Below are positions 24,601-37,892 of a stretch of 64,000 nucleotides of DNA, in pieces. The stretch's first letter is position 1; the number at the start of each line of letters is the position of its first letter. The position numbers were made by a program, and so were the translations under genes. Below the pieces are notes generated by a model. The model saw only the letters and a list, made by a program, of their open reading frames with translations, was not told where the DNA came from and searched no databases. The stretch lies in contig NC_044297.2 of the NCBI RefSeq assembly GCF_004027225.2, positions 3,988,047-4,052,046 on the forward strand, in the 5' to 3' direction. This DNA comes from Strigops habroptila (Eukaryota; Chordata; Aves; Psittaciformes; Psittacidae).

Positions 24601-27600
24601 GCTGCTCCCCTGCCACACTGCCATCAAGCAGGCACTATGGCTCAGAAGTCCCAGTCAGGACCATGTTGGAGAAAAGCAACTATACAACTACACTCCATGA
24701 GTGAGGTTAGATCTTCATCAAAACTGAACCCTGTGGAGCTGTCTGTGTTACTACCAGTTTGATATTACCATTTTCACTGCAGTTGTTCATATTTTAGTTG
24801 TGCAGTACAAACCTACTGCACAGGGTGACCCCTAATGTCAGACTGAGCTTGCTCCAATCTCATCACCTAGAACTGTCATTTGCTTCAATACATAAAATGG
24901 CCACTGCTGACAGAGCTCCAGATATTTTACTGTTTCTACCTGGCTTTTTCTTCAGACTATCTCCTACTGCTATGCTGGCCTTCATGGATGCCAAGTCTCC
25001 CCTATTTTAGCCTTCTGAAGCCTCCAACCTTCTTGCATGTTCCCTTCTTAACTCGAGCTGCCCTCTCTGTTCCATGGCATCACATCAGTAAAACACTTGG
25101 AAGTCATCATGAAAAAGCAACTACTGTAAATGGCCACATTTTGCCATACTCCCCAGAGCTGAGGAAAAGCAGCATCTTCCTTTATCTTAGAACTAACAAA
25201 AAGAACTAGTGCTCCTGCAGAAGTCTCTATCTGTGAGGGGAAAAATAAAAAGGATTTCTTCAACCTCAGCAACAAATGTTTTGCTTCTAGAGGAAGTGGT
25301 GGGGAAGAAACCCTGAGCAACCCTTTGAAGTCACCTCAGGCCTTTACACTCCTTACAACATATTGCCAAAACACTCTGGGAGTTGCTGTTCTTTACTGAA
25401 CTGCACAGTGAACAAGCTTGGGGTACACCTGGTTTGTCTGGAACAAGACAGCTCCTGCAAGGCCATCTAACCTTAAAACTTATGGACAGGAGGGGAATAA
25501 GCCTTGCACTGAGTAAGAAACAGAAGGGAGTTGGAAATATCAGACTCGCACTAAAAATCCCCTCTCTAATTTAGACAAAGATCATCACAGAACTTCAGAC
25601 CATTACATTTCATTCAGCTATGCCTGAATACAGCTGAATACATCAGGGTCAGGCCCTGCCAGAACAATTCATCCAGTCCATAAGTCATTTTGTCCTGCCC
25701 TCCTTCCCTTTGCTCATTCAGGCACAGGCACAGGAGAAGCTCTCAGCTGGACAAGTCCTTCTGTCAGCTCATCCCTGCCACATGAGATGGGGAGGCATTG
25801 AAACCTGCAGGTCTCAGTAATTCCAGGGGGTTCTGTGTAGAGCCGCCCAAAAGAAATCCTTCACCCCTGAATTAACACGTAAGTGCAGATAAACTCAACA
25901 AGAGCACAGCACCAGACACAAGTCTGCTCAAGGAGCGCGGAGCACAACGAGCCAATGCAAACACCCACATACCAGAATGGGTGGATCTAGTGCAACGCTT
26001 GAGGAAGCCTGGGTCTGACAGCCAGGCTGCAGCGCTGGAGGGCAGCAACTTCCTGCCATGGTGCTTGTTTTTCTTACGGTTTCTTAATCAGGGAAGTCAG
26101 GCGGCTGATCCCAGAAAAAACAGCTGGGAGCAGCCCAGCACTCAACACCATTGTCATGAACAGCTCTTGTGAAGAGCCTGATGTTAAAGTGAGGGTGCAG
26201 AAGAGAAATCCACTGGCCAGACGCCCACCCTGACAGGAAAAACCCTGAAGTGTTTACAGCAAGGATTTCGGAAGTGCTGAGCTATTAAGATTCCCAACTT
26301 GAGATGTCTTATAGAAGCCTAGACTATTAGTGTGCCTGCCTCCAGCAAACCATGCATCAAATTCCCTGGCACATGGGAACAGAGAGATGTTTTCCTCTCT
26401 CTGTTCCATGGCAAGCAGAGAGATGAGAATCAGGGAAGGAAGAAGGTATTGCTTTTTCATTTCTATTTATTTCCCCATCCCCTTCATTTGTCAGACAGTG
26501 ACCCTGGAAGAGGAAGGAGATGGGCACTGAACAGGGGCCTCAGCTGCACAGGGAGCTTTAAAGCCCTGGAGACAACCTGAACTGGTGGGAACCTGTATCG
26601 CTTTGCTAATACAGAAAGAAGAGGGAAGCGGTGTGCTGGCAATGCACATGGCCTAGCTGTGGAACAGCCACCTTAAAGAGTTTAGCTTCTTCAGTGAACC
26701 CAAGGTGCCTCAAAATCATTACCCAGGACATAACAGGTTCTAATCTATAGGAATCTATCTATATTTCTTCCTAAAATGTTCTATAAAATTCTCTTCCTGA
26801 ATCAGGGATATTTTAGTAGTTAACCAGTGACAGAACAGCCAGATCAGGGCATTAACTGACATGGAATAGTTATGAGATGCTGTTCAGGCTGGATACAAGC
26901 ATCTGTGAAAGCACATAAATAAAAAGCTGCTTACTGCTTAAACCCGGGGAACTCCACGTCCCTTTCAGAAGGGACAGAACAATGCAGGTACTTGGAGCAA
27001 TGGGGTTGGGAGGATAAATACAGCTGCAAGTCAGGGAACACAAGTGATTTCTTTTGCAGTACAAACACATCGCTTGATTGCTACCTGGCCAAGCAAAAAC
27101 AAAGGGAGGGCAGTGGCAATACGTGTCACTGTATTTAAATGGGTACCAAGAAACTGCCTGAACAAAGGCTCCCCAGCGGACAGACAAGCAGGACAGGAAC
27201 TCCCGTGCATTTGTGCTGTGGTTACCAGCCATTCCTCACAGCAGACACCAGACGGCTCCTAGCTGCTCGCCCTCCCTCTGCAGACTGCTCTGTGAACCTG
27301 CTCGGATCCGATCCATCTGACAAGCCAGGCAGCTTCTAAAGCAAGCCCACCTCTGTTGAAGCCTTAGGTCAGGCTGGCCACTGCTTTCCTAGCAGATAAA
27401 CCCAAAATCATGCATCTGCCAGTCCTCTGAGAGAGAATATGGCTGTTACAAGCTTTAGATTCAATTTGCATATAAAGGGCCTTATAAAAATTTGTGTTAT
27501 CCCACTCTGGTATGTTTAGAGAGGAAAAATACACACAAATAGAAAAAAACACAACCTAACAAGTAAAGCATAAGGCTGTCAAGGCTTGCTTTACAGAAGC

Positions 27601-30600
27601 AAATCCTATTCCTATTTCCCTGTCTGATCCTAATACAATAAATATGTATCACGCCTTCTTCTTTGCTTGCATGACCAACCAGATACAGATTTTACTCATT
27701 TTGTTCCCCTTCATCTTAGGCCAAATCTTGTACTTATCCTTCCAAGTGAAACACGATGTAAGCTACGCATCGAGAGAAACTTATCCCAAAGAAGCATCCA
27801 CCTACACTCAAGAGGAAAAAAAGACGACTGCAGACTTCCTTTTAAACATTCAAAGTAGTAACAATAAATTATCTCTGAGTTGTGAGAAAATATGCTGTCA
27901 GTTTTACCTGTCTTACTTTAATACTTCTGTAGCTCTAGCCACAAGCCAGATGTTGGGTTTTCTTCATCTATTACACAGGATCAACACACACAAAGGTCAC
28001 ATGATGAGGAATTGGTGTCCATTGATTTAATTATTTAATGTTTTAAAAATCAAGCTAGAAGGAGAGGGAAGTGTGGGTTTCTAGGGAAGCTGGTGCTGTA
28101 CCAGGAAGGGTAGACTGCAGGAGTTCTTGGTTAATCAAGCTTTGAAAGGTTAATTATCTGTCAGAATACCCATGGGGTGGGGAAGAAATCCTTGTGAGTT
28201 GCTAGGGAGCAGGGGTTTCAGGAACAAAAGGCAAACGGGTGCTTGGGGCAAGGAATCTCCATCCCTCCCTCTGCAAAGCATCACGTGCATCTGCAGCACG
28301 GTATTAGGGATGGCTAATAATAAACCCTGGTGCTGGGCACCTGCTGGACTAATTGCAGCACAGCATGTTTGAGTGCTGTGTGGGGAGCATCTGCAGACAG
28401 AACTGATCTCAATGGAGCAGAAGAGCTATCAGAAAAGCGCAGCAGGTCCTGAGCGTCAGACTCAGCACCACTAAACCTCCGCTTTGGGCTGGGGAATGCA
28501 GGTCACTAACAAGATGACAGAAGGAGTAGCTGTCAGGGCAGACTCCTGGGTTCTGTCCCTCATGCTGAAGCCTGCAGCAGCCAGTGGAAAGACTCAGCCT
28601 GGCTTTGAATCGGGCTGCGTGACCATGGCAACTTGGAATTGCCTGGGAGGCCCCAACGCTGGAGAAGGGCTCTGCATTCACTTCACAAGCAGCCCAAGCA
28701 ACGTTCGCTTCTGAGCAGAGATCTGGCATAAGGCCTGGGTAGCATTGACATCCCACAAAAGAAGCCCTCTACACGGGGAACTTGACCCATGTCTCTTATC
28801 AGTACAGCTGATGAATTAGAGCTGCTTGCATTTCATACAGTCATCCTTCTGAAAACAAGCCTTTGATTTACCATGCTGAAATCTGCAACTCCCGGTGAAG
28901 GATGAGGCACAGCACAAACTTGGGTTACTGTAACTCTAAGCCTGCCTAGAAGCCTCAGCCTCTCTTCCCAGTACTTTAGACCAGTCCTCTTTTGACAGAG
29001 GCAAGGACACTGGGTGGCATCCACTGCTCCTCCAGGACCCTCACACGAACTCTCTGCCACAACTTCCCCCAGTAGCTCTAGTACACTACGTGTCATACAG
29101 AGCCCTCTGACAGCACGACAGTGTCACAGACTCTAGAGAGCAGGTCTTACAGCCAACATGGGACAGTTCATCCATCAGAGAGCTGTTGTTCCAGGCTGCT
29201 AGCAAATTCAGGCAGAAATGATAAAATCAAATATATTTAGCCAGCTTTTAGAAGCTTGACATAGAAACTTACGTAGAAAAAGGAAAAAGCAGCTGATGAC
29301 TGAATATAATTACAGTTCTAAGGAAGAAACCAGTGGTGTCAGCATAGTACGTTTGAACATTAATCAAGCCCCATTCCTCTTAAAGTCAAAAGAAGATATT
29401 TAGTGGTGCACTGGAGAAAAAAGCCTCCAGAAGATTTAAATTATTCTGTCCAACCAATCTTCTAATCACTCTGCCTAACCTCTAGAGATAGATCAGCATT
29501 AGGTTTCTGGCTCACTGCCCCAGTGCATGTGCTAAAAGCATTTCAGGCTTACCAAGGAGGTTTACATCGCTCTCCACAGGAGGTCTGGTAAGGCCACTGG
29601 ATTCTGCCTCAGGAACAATGCAGATTTCCTTGCCGATAAAAAATGTAGGGAATAGACTATCGAACAGGCTCTGTGCATGCACTGAAAGAGAAAGGATCTC
29701 AACACGACACCCCACTTCATGTCACCTACATTGTAATGCACAAGTATGATTGTAGGCTCCAGCCATGCTGCACACAGCATCAGCCACAGCCCCACGGTTT
29801 GGTTCATGCAAAGAAGTTGATGCCCACAGCCACTAACAGAGATCCACCACTCTCTAGTGAGGCTCCACGTGTATTCATTCATTGCAGAAACAAGGCAAGA
29901 GATTATCAGATCCTGGCCCTCACACAGCTCATACAGCAACCCCATTGCCTCAGCACACTGAACAAAGTGTTGGGCTGTATATCAGTGTGAAATATTCACA
30001 TCACAGTATCAAAAGCAGAGATTAAACATCCACTCAGCATGCTAACGTGCGAGTCCAGTTCAGTAATCTAAGACTAAAGACCATCACCTCATTACTTCAC
30101 TAAGATATGGCTCACAAAAACAGCTCACCAAAAATAATTGAGTTCCACACAAATTTGAGTCTCTCAGGAGTGTTCTTTGATAGGAATATAAATTCAGTAA
30201 TTGCTTCATGGGTCATCAAATCTGGCCTTATAAGCAAAGACAGACACACCATGTAATTCAAAAGCTAATCAAGCCAAGACAGGTCAGAGAGCACACATCA
30301 GCACACCATTTCCTGACACTAAAATCATCTCCACTGGCTGAGAATCTGGAAAATGTATCACTGGTGTTGGAGATCTTTACACAAAAAGATGACAGAAATC
30401 CTTTCCTTCTAAATGATGTCATTAACACCCTTCTATGGCAGGTTAGTATTTCCATTTTACACACAGGGACTGAGTCACAAAGACTTTCCTAGAGCCAATA
30501 TTTACTCAGTGGCACAAAGAAGGCTGTTCCTTTAAGTACTTATCCTGGAAAACAAAACAATTCATATTTCTAGCCTCATTAAAAATAAAAATCCTTAATG

Positions 30601-33600
30601 TTTGGAGAACAAATTCAAAGCAAACAGCACATAAAATAAACCCGGTCAAATTCGCCAGCGGTAAAGAATAAAATAAACTGGAAAGAAGATGTCAATGGGG
30701 AAGTTGCACAGCTTGTGCTGCTTTGGCTTGCAGGGGGGCTATCAATTATGTATGTAAATGTGCATGCTCAACTAGGTGTGTACATCAAGAACAACATACA
30801 AGCACTTTGGGGCAAGAAAGACATTTCCCACGTTTGTAGAATTCAGCATCACAAAATGAGTGTCAGAGGGTTGAGAAAGACACAGGCTGGAGGAAAACCT
30901 CTTCTGTTGTGCCCCTCCTTTTTTGTTACACATCCCATTTCCTATTCATAAATGCTCACAACTAAGATAATGCTTTCAGTGCCACTGCATCCGTCTTCCT
31001 CATGCATTCATCAGTGTATTTCCAGCACTGTTCCAGTATTTCTTTGCCTGCTCTTTGGAAACCCGTAGCTCCTGAGCAGAAGCACTGAAATCTAATTCCC
31101 ACACACACTAATTTCACATTCACTTTACTCTGACAGCACTCTTAAGAGAAGCAGCAATGATTTACAAGCAACTCTCACTTCTGCAGAAGGAAATGGACCA
31201 GAGCATCTTTCAGCACTGTTCTCTCTCTCTCATATACACATTTCTGCTGGGAAATAGAAGCCTGAGCCTGAAAAGTGCCAGAACACAATCTGGTGACATC
31301 ACTTATCGTACCACCATGGTACCAGCCAATTGGGGAGGTTTCTCACCCAGCCGTGCTTCCTCACCTAGCAGGGAAGCCTATAGGAAAATGTTACAGCACT
31401 GGGAAAGGACTCACGCCTTCATTGTGGATGCTTCTCTTGCCACACCTCCTCTCTGCCCTTTCCCACTCCAGCCTGCACGCACACACACACATACACAGAG
31501 AACACAGCGGAGGCAACATAACCATGCACAGCAAAAATCCATTTCCGACTATTAGGCTTTTGGCAGTGATTCACAGAAGAATTCCTGCTGGTTCTGGAGA
31601 TTCATATTTTTGTTCAGCAGTTTCAGTGGGAGGAAGAAGCTTCCTCTTCGAAGTCACTGATCATTTTAACTCATTGTTATGACTGTGCAGCTAAGTCTCT
31701 GTGTTTCTATCCCAAATACATTAAAAGCAATACATCTCCAGCCAGCCAGCCCAAGCATGCCTGTAACCCTGGGAAAAGACAGCAGAGTTTCAGGCTCGGG
31801 CTCTGTTCTGCCATTCCCCAGATAGCTGCTAATTTAACTAGACAAGACCCAGTTCTGAGCACACAGAGGCAAAGCCCAACATCAGATCGGGGTAAGCTGC
31901 AGTGCTGCAAACTAAGGCTAGCAAGTACACACTGTGATTACACCAGAGATACTTTACTGCAGCTGCCATCTAGGAGAAGAAATAGGAAATGGGCACGTAA
32001 TATCGCTTCTGAGATGAAGCTAGCTATTAAACTAATTGCTAGGAACCCCAGAGATCTCTTCTACCTGTCAGACAGTGCTCTTAGAGAGGCAGCTGTAATT
32101 GTCATTGCTTCTCACTCTGAAATAAAATGACAGTTGGTGCATCAAGTAAGCAAGTCTGTATAGTCTGCTGGTAGTGGTACAGCCTACTCATGCAAGAGGG
32201 AAAAAAACAGGCCTTCTCTGTGAGAACTGAACGGTTGTACTCCAGGCACACAGCTTTAAACCCAACTAACTCAGCAGCACCTAAAAAGCCTTCAAGGACA
32301 AACAGATTTTTATGTCACGCTCATTGCAAAACTATTTGAGGGCTGCTCCAGCTCCAGGCAGCACAGTCCCACAGGCTATAAGGCAGAAATTACAAAAACC
32401 CAACTCCAGTATCCATCCTGCTCGTGACTCCACTCGGAACATTTGTTCCTACCTTATCAGTATTCACAAAAATAGCTGTATTTTTTAAAAGCTGTTTCCT
32501 GCAACCAGAGCCGACCAGATAACCCCAGGAAGAAGGAATGCTATTCTTTCCCAGTGGCAGCACAGCCACAGCAAACCCTGCCAGTGTCCCAGGCCAGTTT
32601 CCACAGCTCACTCACACCTTGGCTGTTCCACCACACTGCCAGGCACAGGGAGGGATTGCTGCGGACCTCTGCCCGCCCAAGCCAACCTGCAGAGCACCAG
32701 GCACATCTGTCAGTGCCTGCCTGACTCACTACCCTCTCACCAGCCCCTAACCAGTCTTTCTGAAACTCAAATATTGGCAGCTGTAGCTTCTCCTTCATGT
32801 CACCTCCAACAACAAGCAAAACACTGGCAGAAATAACATCTCTCTGTGAATTCCCTTCTGTATCCAATTCAGAGCTGTAAGCAATCATGTTTTATGCAGC
32901 AGCACTGGAAGTGAACACTGGTTACAAAGCATCCTCCAGGTCTTCAGGAGGACTTCTCACACAGAAAAGGGCAGAAAATGATTCCATTTGGAGCTGATTT
33001 CCAATTTAGCTTACTTACCAAGCCTGCATCACACTCTTACCTAGAAACATGACAGAACACTTTCTTCATAACCTGCTTCCTTTGAGATGAAAGCAAAACA
33101 GTGTCTCTTGAACACAGCCTCTGGGGCTTTACCAGCTCCAATTACAGAGATCAACCACGCACTAACAGTGTGAGATCTGAACCCATGTAAGTCACCACAT
33201 ACCCTACCCAAGGAAATTGCAGATCTCATGAAACCAGGAAATACCCACCAAAACAAGGCAGTATTTTGTCTCAGTAACCAACAGTCCTATTGGAAAAGTG
33301 TTACGAAACAGCTGAAAACAGAAAATGCCAGTTTCCATACTCTTCATTTTCTGGCAGCAGCTCAGGAAGTTCAGCCATGTTTACTTTCCTTAATGGAAAG
33401 CCACCACTCGCCCTCCCCCTAATGTCAAGACCGATCATGCTCCAGGTCCTGCAAGCAGAAGTTTGGCTGAGTCAGCTGTGTTTAGCCAAGCTGACAAACA
33501 GGGCAGGACATGGAGCAATTTAATGAAAGGGAAATTAATGGACCTTTTCCTTTTTTCATGGAGATGCTGTTTGCAGCACGGCATTTTTCCAGGAGTATCT
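15686..33600. other. Intergenic DNA, no gene seen
   Basis: About 18 kb between the DPYSL2 upstream region and the 3' end of BNIP3L. I looked for coding exons on both strands and found none that I can support; all frames are short and without recognisable domains. In human the PNMA2 gene occupies the corresponding interval, but nothing like its single large coding exon is present. A/T-rich, homeodomain-motif-bearing blocks at about 18240-18310 and 24280-24410 are candidate conserved noncoding elements. A CA-rich tract lies at about 31480-31497. Confidence 0.65.
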
Positions 33601-34189
33601 TAAGGTTTCAGTTCAAGAGCCCTAGCATTTTACTGGATTTCAAGACCCAAAACACAGTCTTCATATATAACTAAGTACAAGGCAAAGATCCTACAAACAC
33701 TTGCGCAGAATCAGGATTTTAGATGTATGTACACACACAAATGTATAAATAACATTTTTATATAGAACTTCTTCATAAAACACAGAATTCAAAGTAACTC
33801 CTAATCTTTTCATATATATACAGGTAAGTTTGAAAACAGCATAACATCTCCTGTCGGTCTCATGTGAATAACTAACTCAGCTAAATCTCTAGGTGCACTG
33901 TAGTTAAGTAAAGGTAGGAGGCAACTTTCCCAGAATATAACATGAAACACATTTCTTGGTGCTGATTACAGAGGAAAGCAAGGCACCACACAGCTCACCT
34001 GTCCAGCTACATTGCATTAAGCTGAACAGACAAGCAATAATATCACTGTGCTGCTCTAAAATAAGTATGAAAACAAATCCCTTCTCTTGAGTCTTAACAC
34101 TCTTGTACGAGAATGAAAAGAAACTTGAAGACAGTCCTCAAAATGTGATTTATACCAGGATAATCTTAGTGCAAAGATACTGCTGCTTT

Positions 34190-37100
34190 CTGTAACATTA
34201 TCTTGTATTTATTCTTTTACAAAACATTCCATTGTAACTAGAAGAGTTCTGAAGCACACAATGATTCCCCCCGCCCCCCGTAACACCTACTAAATAAATG
34301 TGTTTATCTTGGTTGGCTGCAGAGAAACAAAGTGCTCAAAGCCCAACAACCATGTTCTCCAAAACAGTTTCAAAGTAGTAATAATGCAAAGCTTCAAGCC
34401 CAGGTTTCACTGTAATTCCCAGACGTCTACACTCTCCAAAAGTAGGATTTCTAATTTTATCTTATTTCTCTGAATAAATAAATAAAACACATTTGCACAA
34501 AGTTCTGGACTTTTACATTAAAAACATGGAAAATAATCACTAGGTAACTAAAATGGGCAGTAACAGTATCAGAGCAATGACATGTTACACGTAGAACAAA
34601 CAACTCTCCACATGATACTCCCAGAAATAACCAGTGCTCTTGAACCAAGACTATGGAGACAAATTAACAATTAGGGTTGATCTCCCTTATTCTTTAGTCT
34701 GCAACAGAATTAGGAAACAGAAGAGAAACACAAGGCGTACAACAGAGTTGACTAATTACACAAAATCTCCTCAATTCTACTTTACATTTTATATGCCACC
34801 ACATTATTTGCTTTAGAAGTTTTCCTGGACAAGGTGCTGGAGGACTTGGCGCGGATGGACAATGCTGACAACGGAAATGTTTGTATGAAGTGCTTCAGGA
34901 AAAGCAGCACATGAGCCCAAGCCAGTAAAACCCAACCTCAAGCAATCTGTCAAAAAATGAGTCCAGTCTATACACAGCAGCTTCAACGTTCGTTTAACCC
35001 AGAACACAACAGTTTCATAATGCATTACAAAAAGCAGGCCTGTAAAACCAAGGAAACAGAAGAAAGAAAGAGAGGCGCCGTATGAAGTAATTTCAGACAA
35101 CCAGTTTTGTGAGAGCTTTAATGGCACAAAATGTTTATAAGCTACAACTTATACATGTACTGTAAACTGTAGATAATGTTACAAAGTGCTAACTAATTGA
35201 TGAAGAATGCATAATCACTTTGGCTCAGTTAACTCCAATAGTTCAACAAACGTCAATTAAAAAAGTGGAATTTCTAACAATCTTCAGCTTGCACTTTTGA
35301 AACCAGTAAGTAAAGATGCATTTGCTGCAGTTACATTTGCCTGCTGCGGTTTTCATGTGCGAGTTTATGCATTTGTTTTTCTTGATCCTATTTACAAATA
35401 TTCTAGGCCAGTTTTCACTGAATGTAAGAAAAATGAAGCCTACATTTGTGTTTCCAAAACTGTAAACAGGTATAAAGCTTTTTAAACAACACTTATCTTA
35501 ACAAAACTTCAACTAACAATAGTTGAAACCCCTTTTCAAATTATACAGCAATCTGTTTCTGTTCATTGTAAAACTAGAAGTTGCAGACTTTCATCCAAAG
35601 CTTATAGTAGGGTATCAATAAATACTGCATTGTATCATAACAAGTGTTACAGTGATCACGTATCCATTCCTCACCTGTAGTTTTCACAAATTTGACTTCA
35701 TGGCTCCTTCAAATAGCATAAGTTGTGTTGATACTCTAGCCACAAGCTTGCAATAGTATTTACTAAATATTCTGAAGTAGAATTACCTTTTAATTTATAA
35801 AGGGGTAAATTTTTCTCTTATTATTTAAAAATTACTCCCTACTTGGTAAAAATCTATTTTTCTGCTACTCCAATTTCCATACAAAACAAGGTGCTGTAAT
35901 TAGAACTGAAAATGTTTCAGCCTTTCTCCCGTCCCCTCGGGTTTTAGGTCTGTAAAATGATGTACTCAATACTAAAACATCCTTCACCACTTCCCCCTTC
36001 CCTCCCCCACCTTTGGGTGAAACCCAGTGTCCACGCTTGAAACCAATATGCAGTTGTAGGCAACTCAAGTGCCACTAGAAGAAGAAAAGCAAATGTCTTC
36101 AAGAGGATTTGTTGTTAGACTGCCCCTTTCACCCCGAAAGCATTCTGTAACAGCATTCGGAAGTAGAGAATAAAAATAAATAAGAGTTTAGCAGTGGATT
36201 TAGACTTCACTTTCACTTTCTGGGAGCTAACTAAACACCAAATCTCAACGGGGATTTAGCTTCTACGCATCAACTGTTTCAAGCCATCGCTGCTAGTTCA
36301 AATCATCAACTTTTTACAGTCTGATGCAAGCAAATAATTCTATGTAGCTGTTCTCTCCAAACTGGCTGACTGTGTTATCATGTTCTACAAGCCAGCCTAC
36401 TAAAGTTTTTAAGTGAGATTTTTGCTAGTCTTAAAATCAGCATTGGTTCCCTAAATACTTAGTATTAAAGTCTATATCATATTTTTTTTATATATTCATA
36501 TATATATAAAAAAAGAGTATTCTATCCTTCAGAGTCATGCTACATGTTCTGAAATCCAATAAAATCTATTTAAGGACATGACTGTCCCAATGCTTTGTAA
36601 CAATTTGGTACTAAAGCTTCACATTTTGAAAAGAAGTGTCACTGAAGGAGGACAAGGCTTAATGTTCCCTAAGATAAAAGTTCAACAACATTAGTGAGAA
36701 GAGTCTATCTAACATGAGACACCACGAGTGACTTTCAGATTCCATGTATCCCCAAAGGAGATTGTACAGTAAACAATGAGAGAGGAATATTGAAAACTCC
36801 TTTGCAGAAGACATTTCAGAGTTTGGCAACTTCTGAATCTTTACACTCTTGCAAGATTGTCCCCCTTAAAGATAAGTCAAACGCTTTGCTTTCTGAAACT
36901 GCCTTATCACCCTCATTGTAAATGGTTCCACAACAAACGGAATCATATCCTTTTACACAGAGTCTAACTACACCTACAGCTGTTGGGTTTTTCCTTAATT
37001 TAAAACTACTTTTAAAAGGAAAATTTTCACATTTCAGATTCTCCCTTAAGAAAACAGGTAAGGAAAAGAAAAGCTTCTTCACATGCAAACAATGCAGTTT

Positions 37101-37843
37101 CTCTAATATTTTCTAGGCATCGGACAGGTTCTCCTACCAGGAATAAGGAGCTGACTTCATAGAAAAGACAAGATTACAACAATTACTTAATATTAAAATA
37201 TGCTGATGGATTTAGTTATCCTACTTTAAAATTTACGCAGTCTTTGCCTCCTGCAAATCAAATGGTGTTAGCCAATACAAAGGGCCAAGTAAATTCCCCC
37301 AAAAGCTGATTTAAACTGTTTTTTATTGCCAGTGATTTCTTAAGTTTATTTCACAATCCGCTTGGCTTTCTTTTCTGCAAGAAAAATTCATTCTCACTCC
37401 AATCAATAATTTTCTTCCAAAGAGCCTGTTAATTTTATCACCATTATACAGTCAACATTTATACCATGCACAACTGCAATTTAAGTCAGGTTGCACTAAG
37501 GAGGCAACAGCATCACTGATAAAATTAAACTTGCTGGTGGCATTTTGCATTGAGAGAAGCCCTTGCAACATATAGACAGTTGTAAACTCCGTTCAGCAAC
37601 TCTGACATGTCTTGCAGGCCAAGAGGCAGGGGAAATGGGAGGAGAGAGGGAAAGAATGTAGATAGCGAAACACCTCAACAGAGTTCCAACACAATACTGA
37701 ATTCCAGAGTTAGCAAAAACCTGGATATGTAAGGAAAGGGTGAAGTCAGGGTCATGCTTAAAATGGTCTCAAGTCAAATGTACTAAATGAGACAGTAACA
37801 CCTTCACAGGTCACGTGGATTTCCAGGTTTTGCACTCCATCTT
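34190..37843 (-). other. BNIP3L: BNIP3L 3' UTR (approximate extent)
   Basis: Downstream of the BNIP3L stop codon the minus strand is A/U-rich with no coding potential. AATAAA signals on the minus strand occur at 37350-37345 and 37327-37322, about 500 bases after the stop, and at 34213-34208, about 3.6 kb after it. I did not see a good AATAAA between these. This pattern would give a short and a long message, but the true ends are inferred. The region includes an A/U hairpin at 36482-36515 and several AUUUA-type pentamers. Confidence 0.5.
36482..36515 (-). other. A/U palindrome in the BNIP3L 3' UTR
   Basis: A run of T followed by TATATAT, a short TCAT spacer, then ATATATAT followed by a run of A forms a near-perfect inverted repeat. 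In the transcript this could fold into a long A-U hairpin. It could be only low-complexity sequence that is palindromic by composition. Confidence 0.5.
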
Positions 37844-37892
37844 TCAATAAGTGCTGGCTGAAGGTGTGGTCAGTCGTTTTCCAATGTAGATG
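37844..37892 (-). CDS. BNIP3L: BNIP3L coding exon 6 (C-terminus)
   Basis: The exon follows a TTTCAG acceptor, completes the codon for Gly201 and encodes IYIGKRLTTPSASTY and a TGA stop at 37846-37844. This is the end of the mitochondrial outer-membrane anchor and the short tail of BNIP3L. G201 and G205 continue the glycine-zipper face of the transmembrane helix, which in BNIP3-family proteins supports homodimer formation. The human tail is nearly identical. The exon was found by matching the expected tail and is too short for an ORF scan. Confidence 0.95.

Noticed and set aside
27644-28030. A 128-residue plus-strand frame in the intergenic region
   Set aside because: No ATG context or domain that I recognise, A/T-rich codons and no splice or promoter signals; treated as a chance frame.
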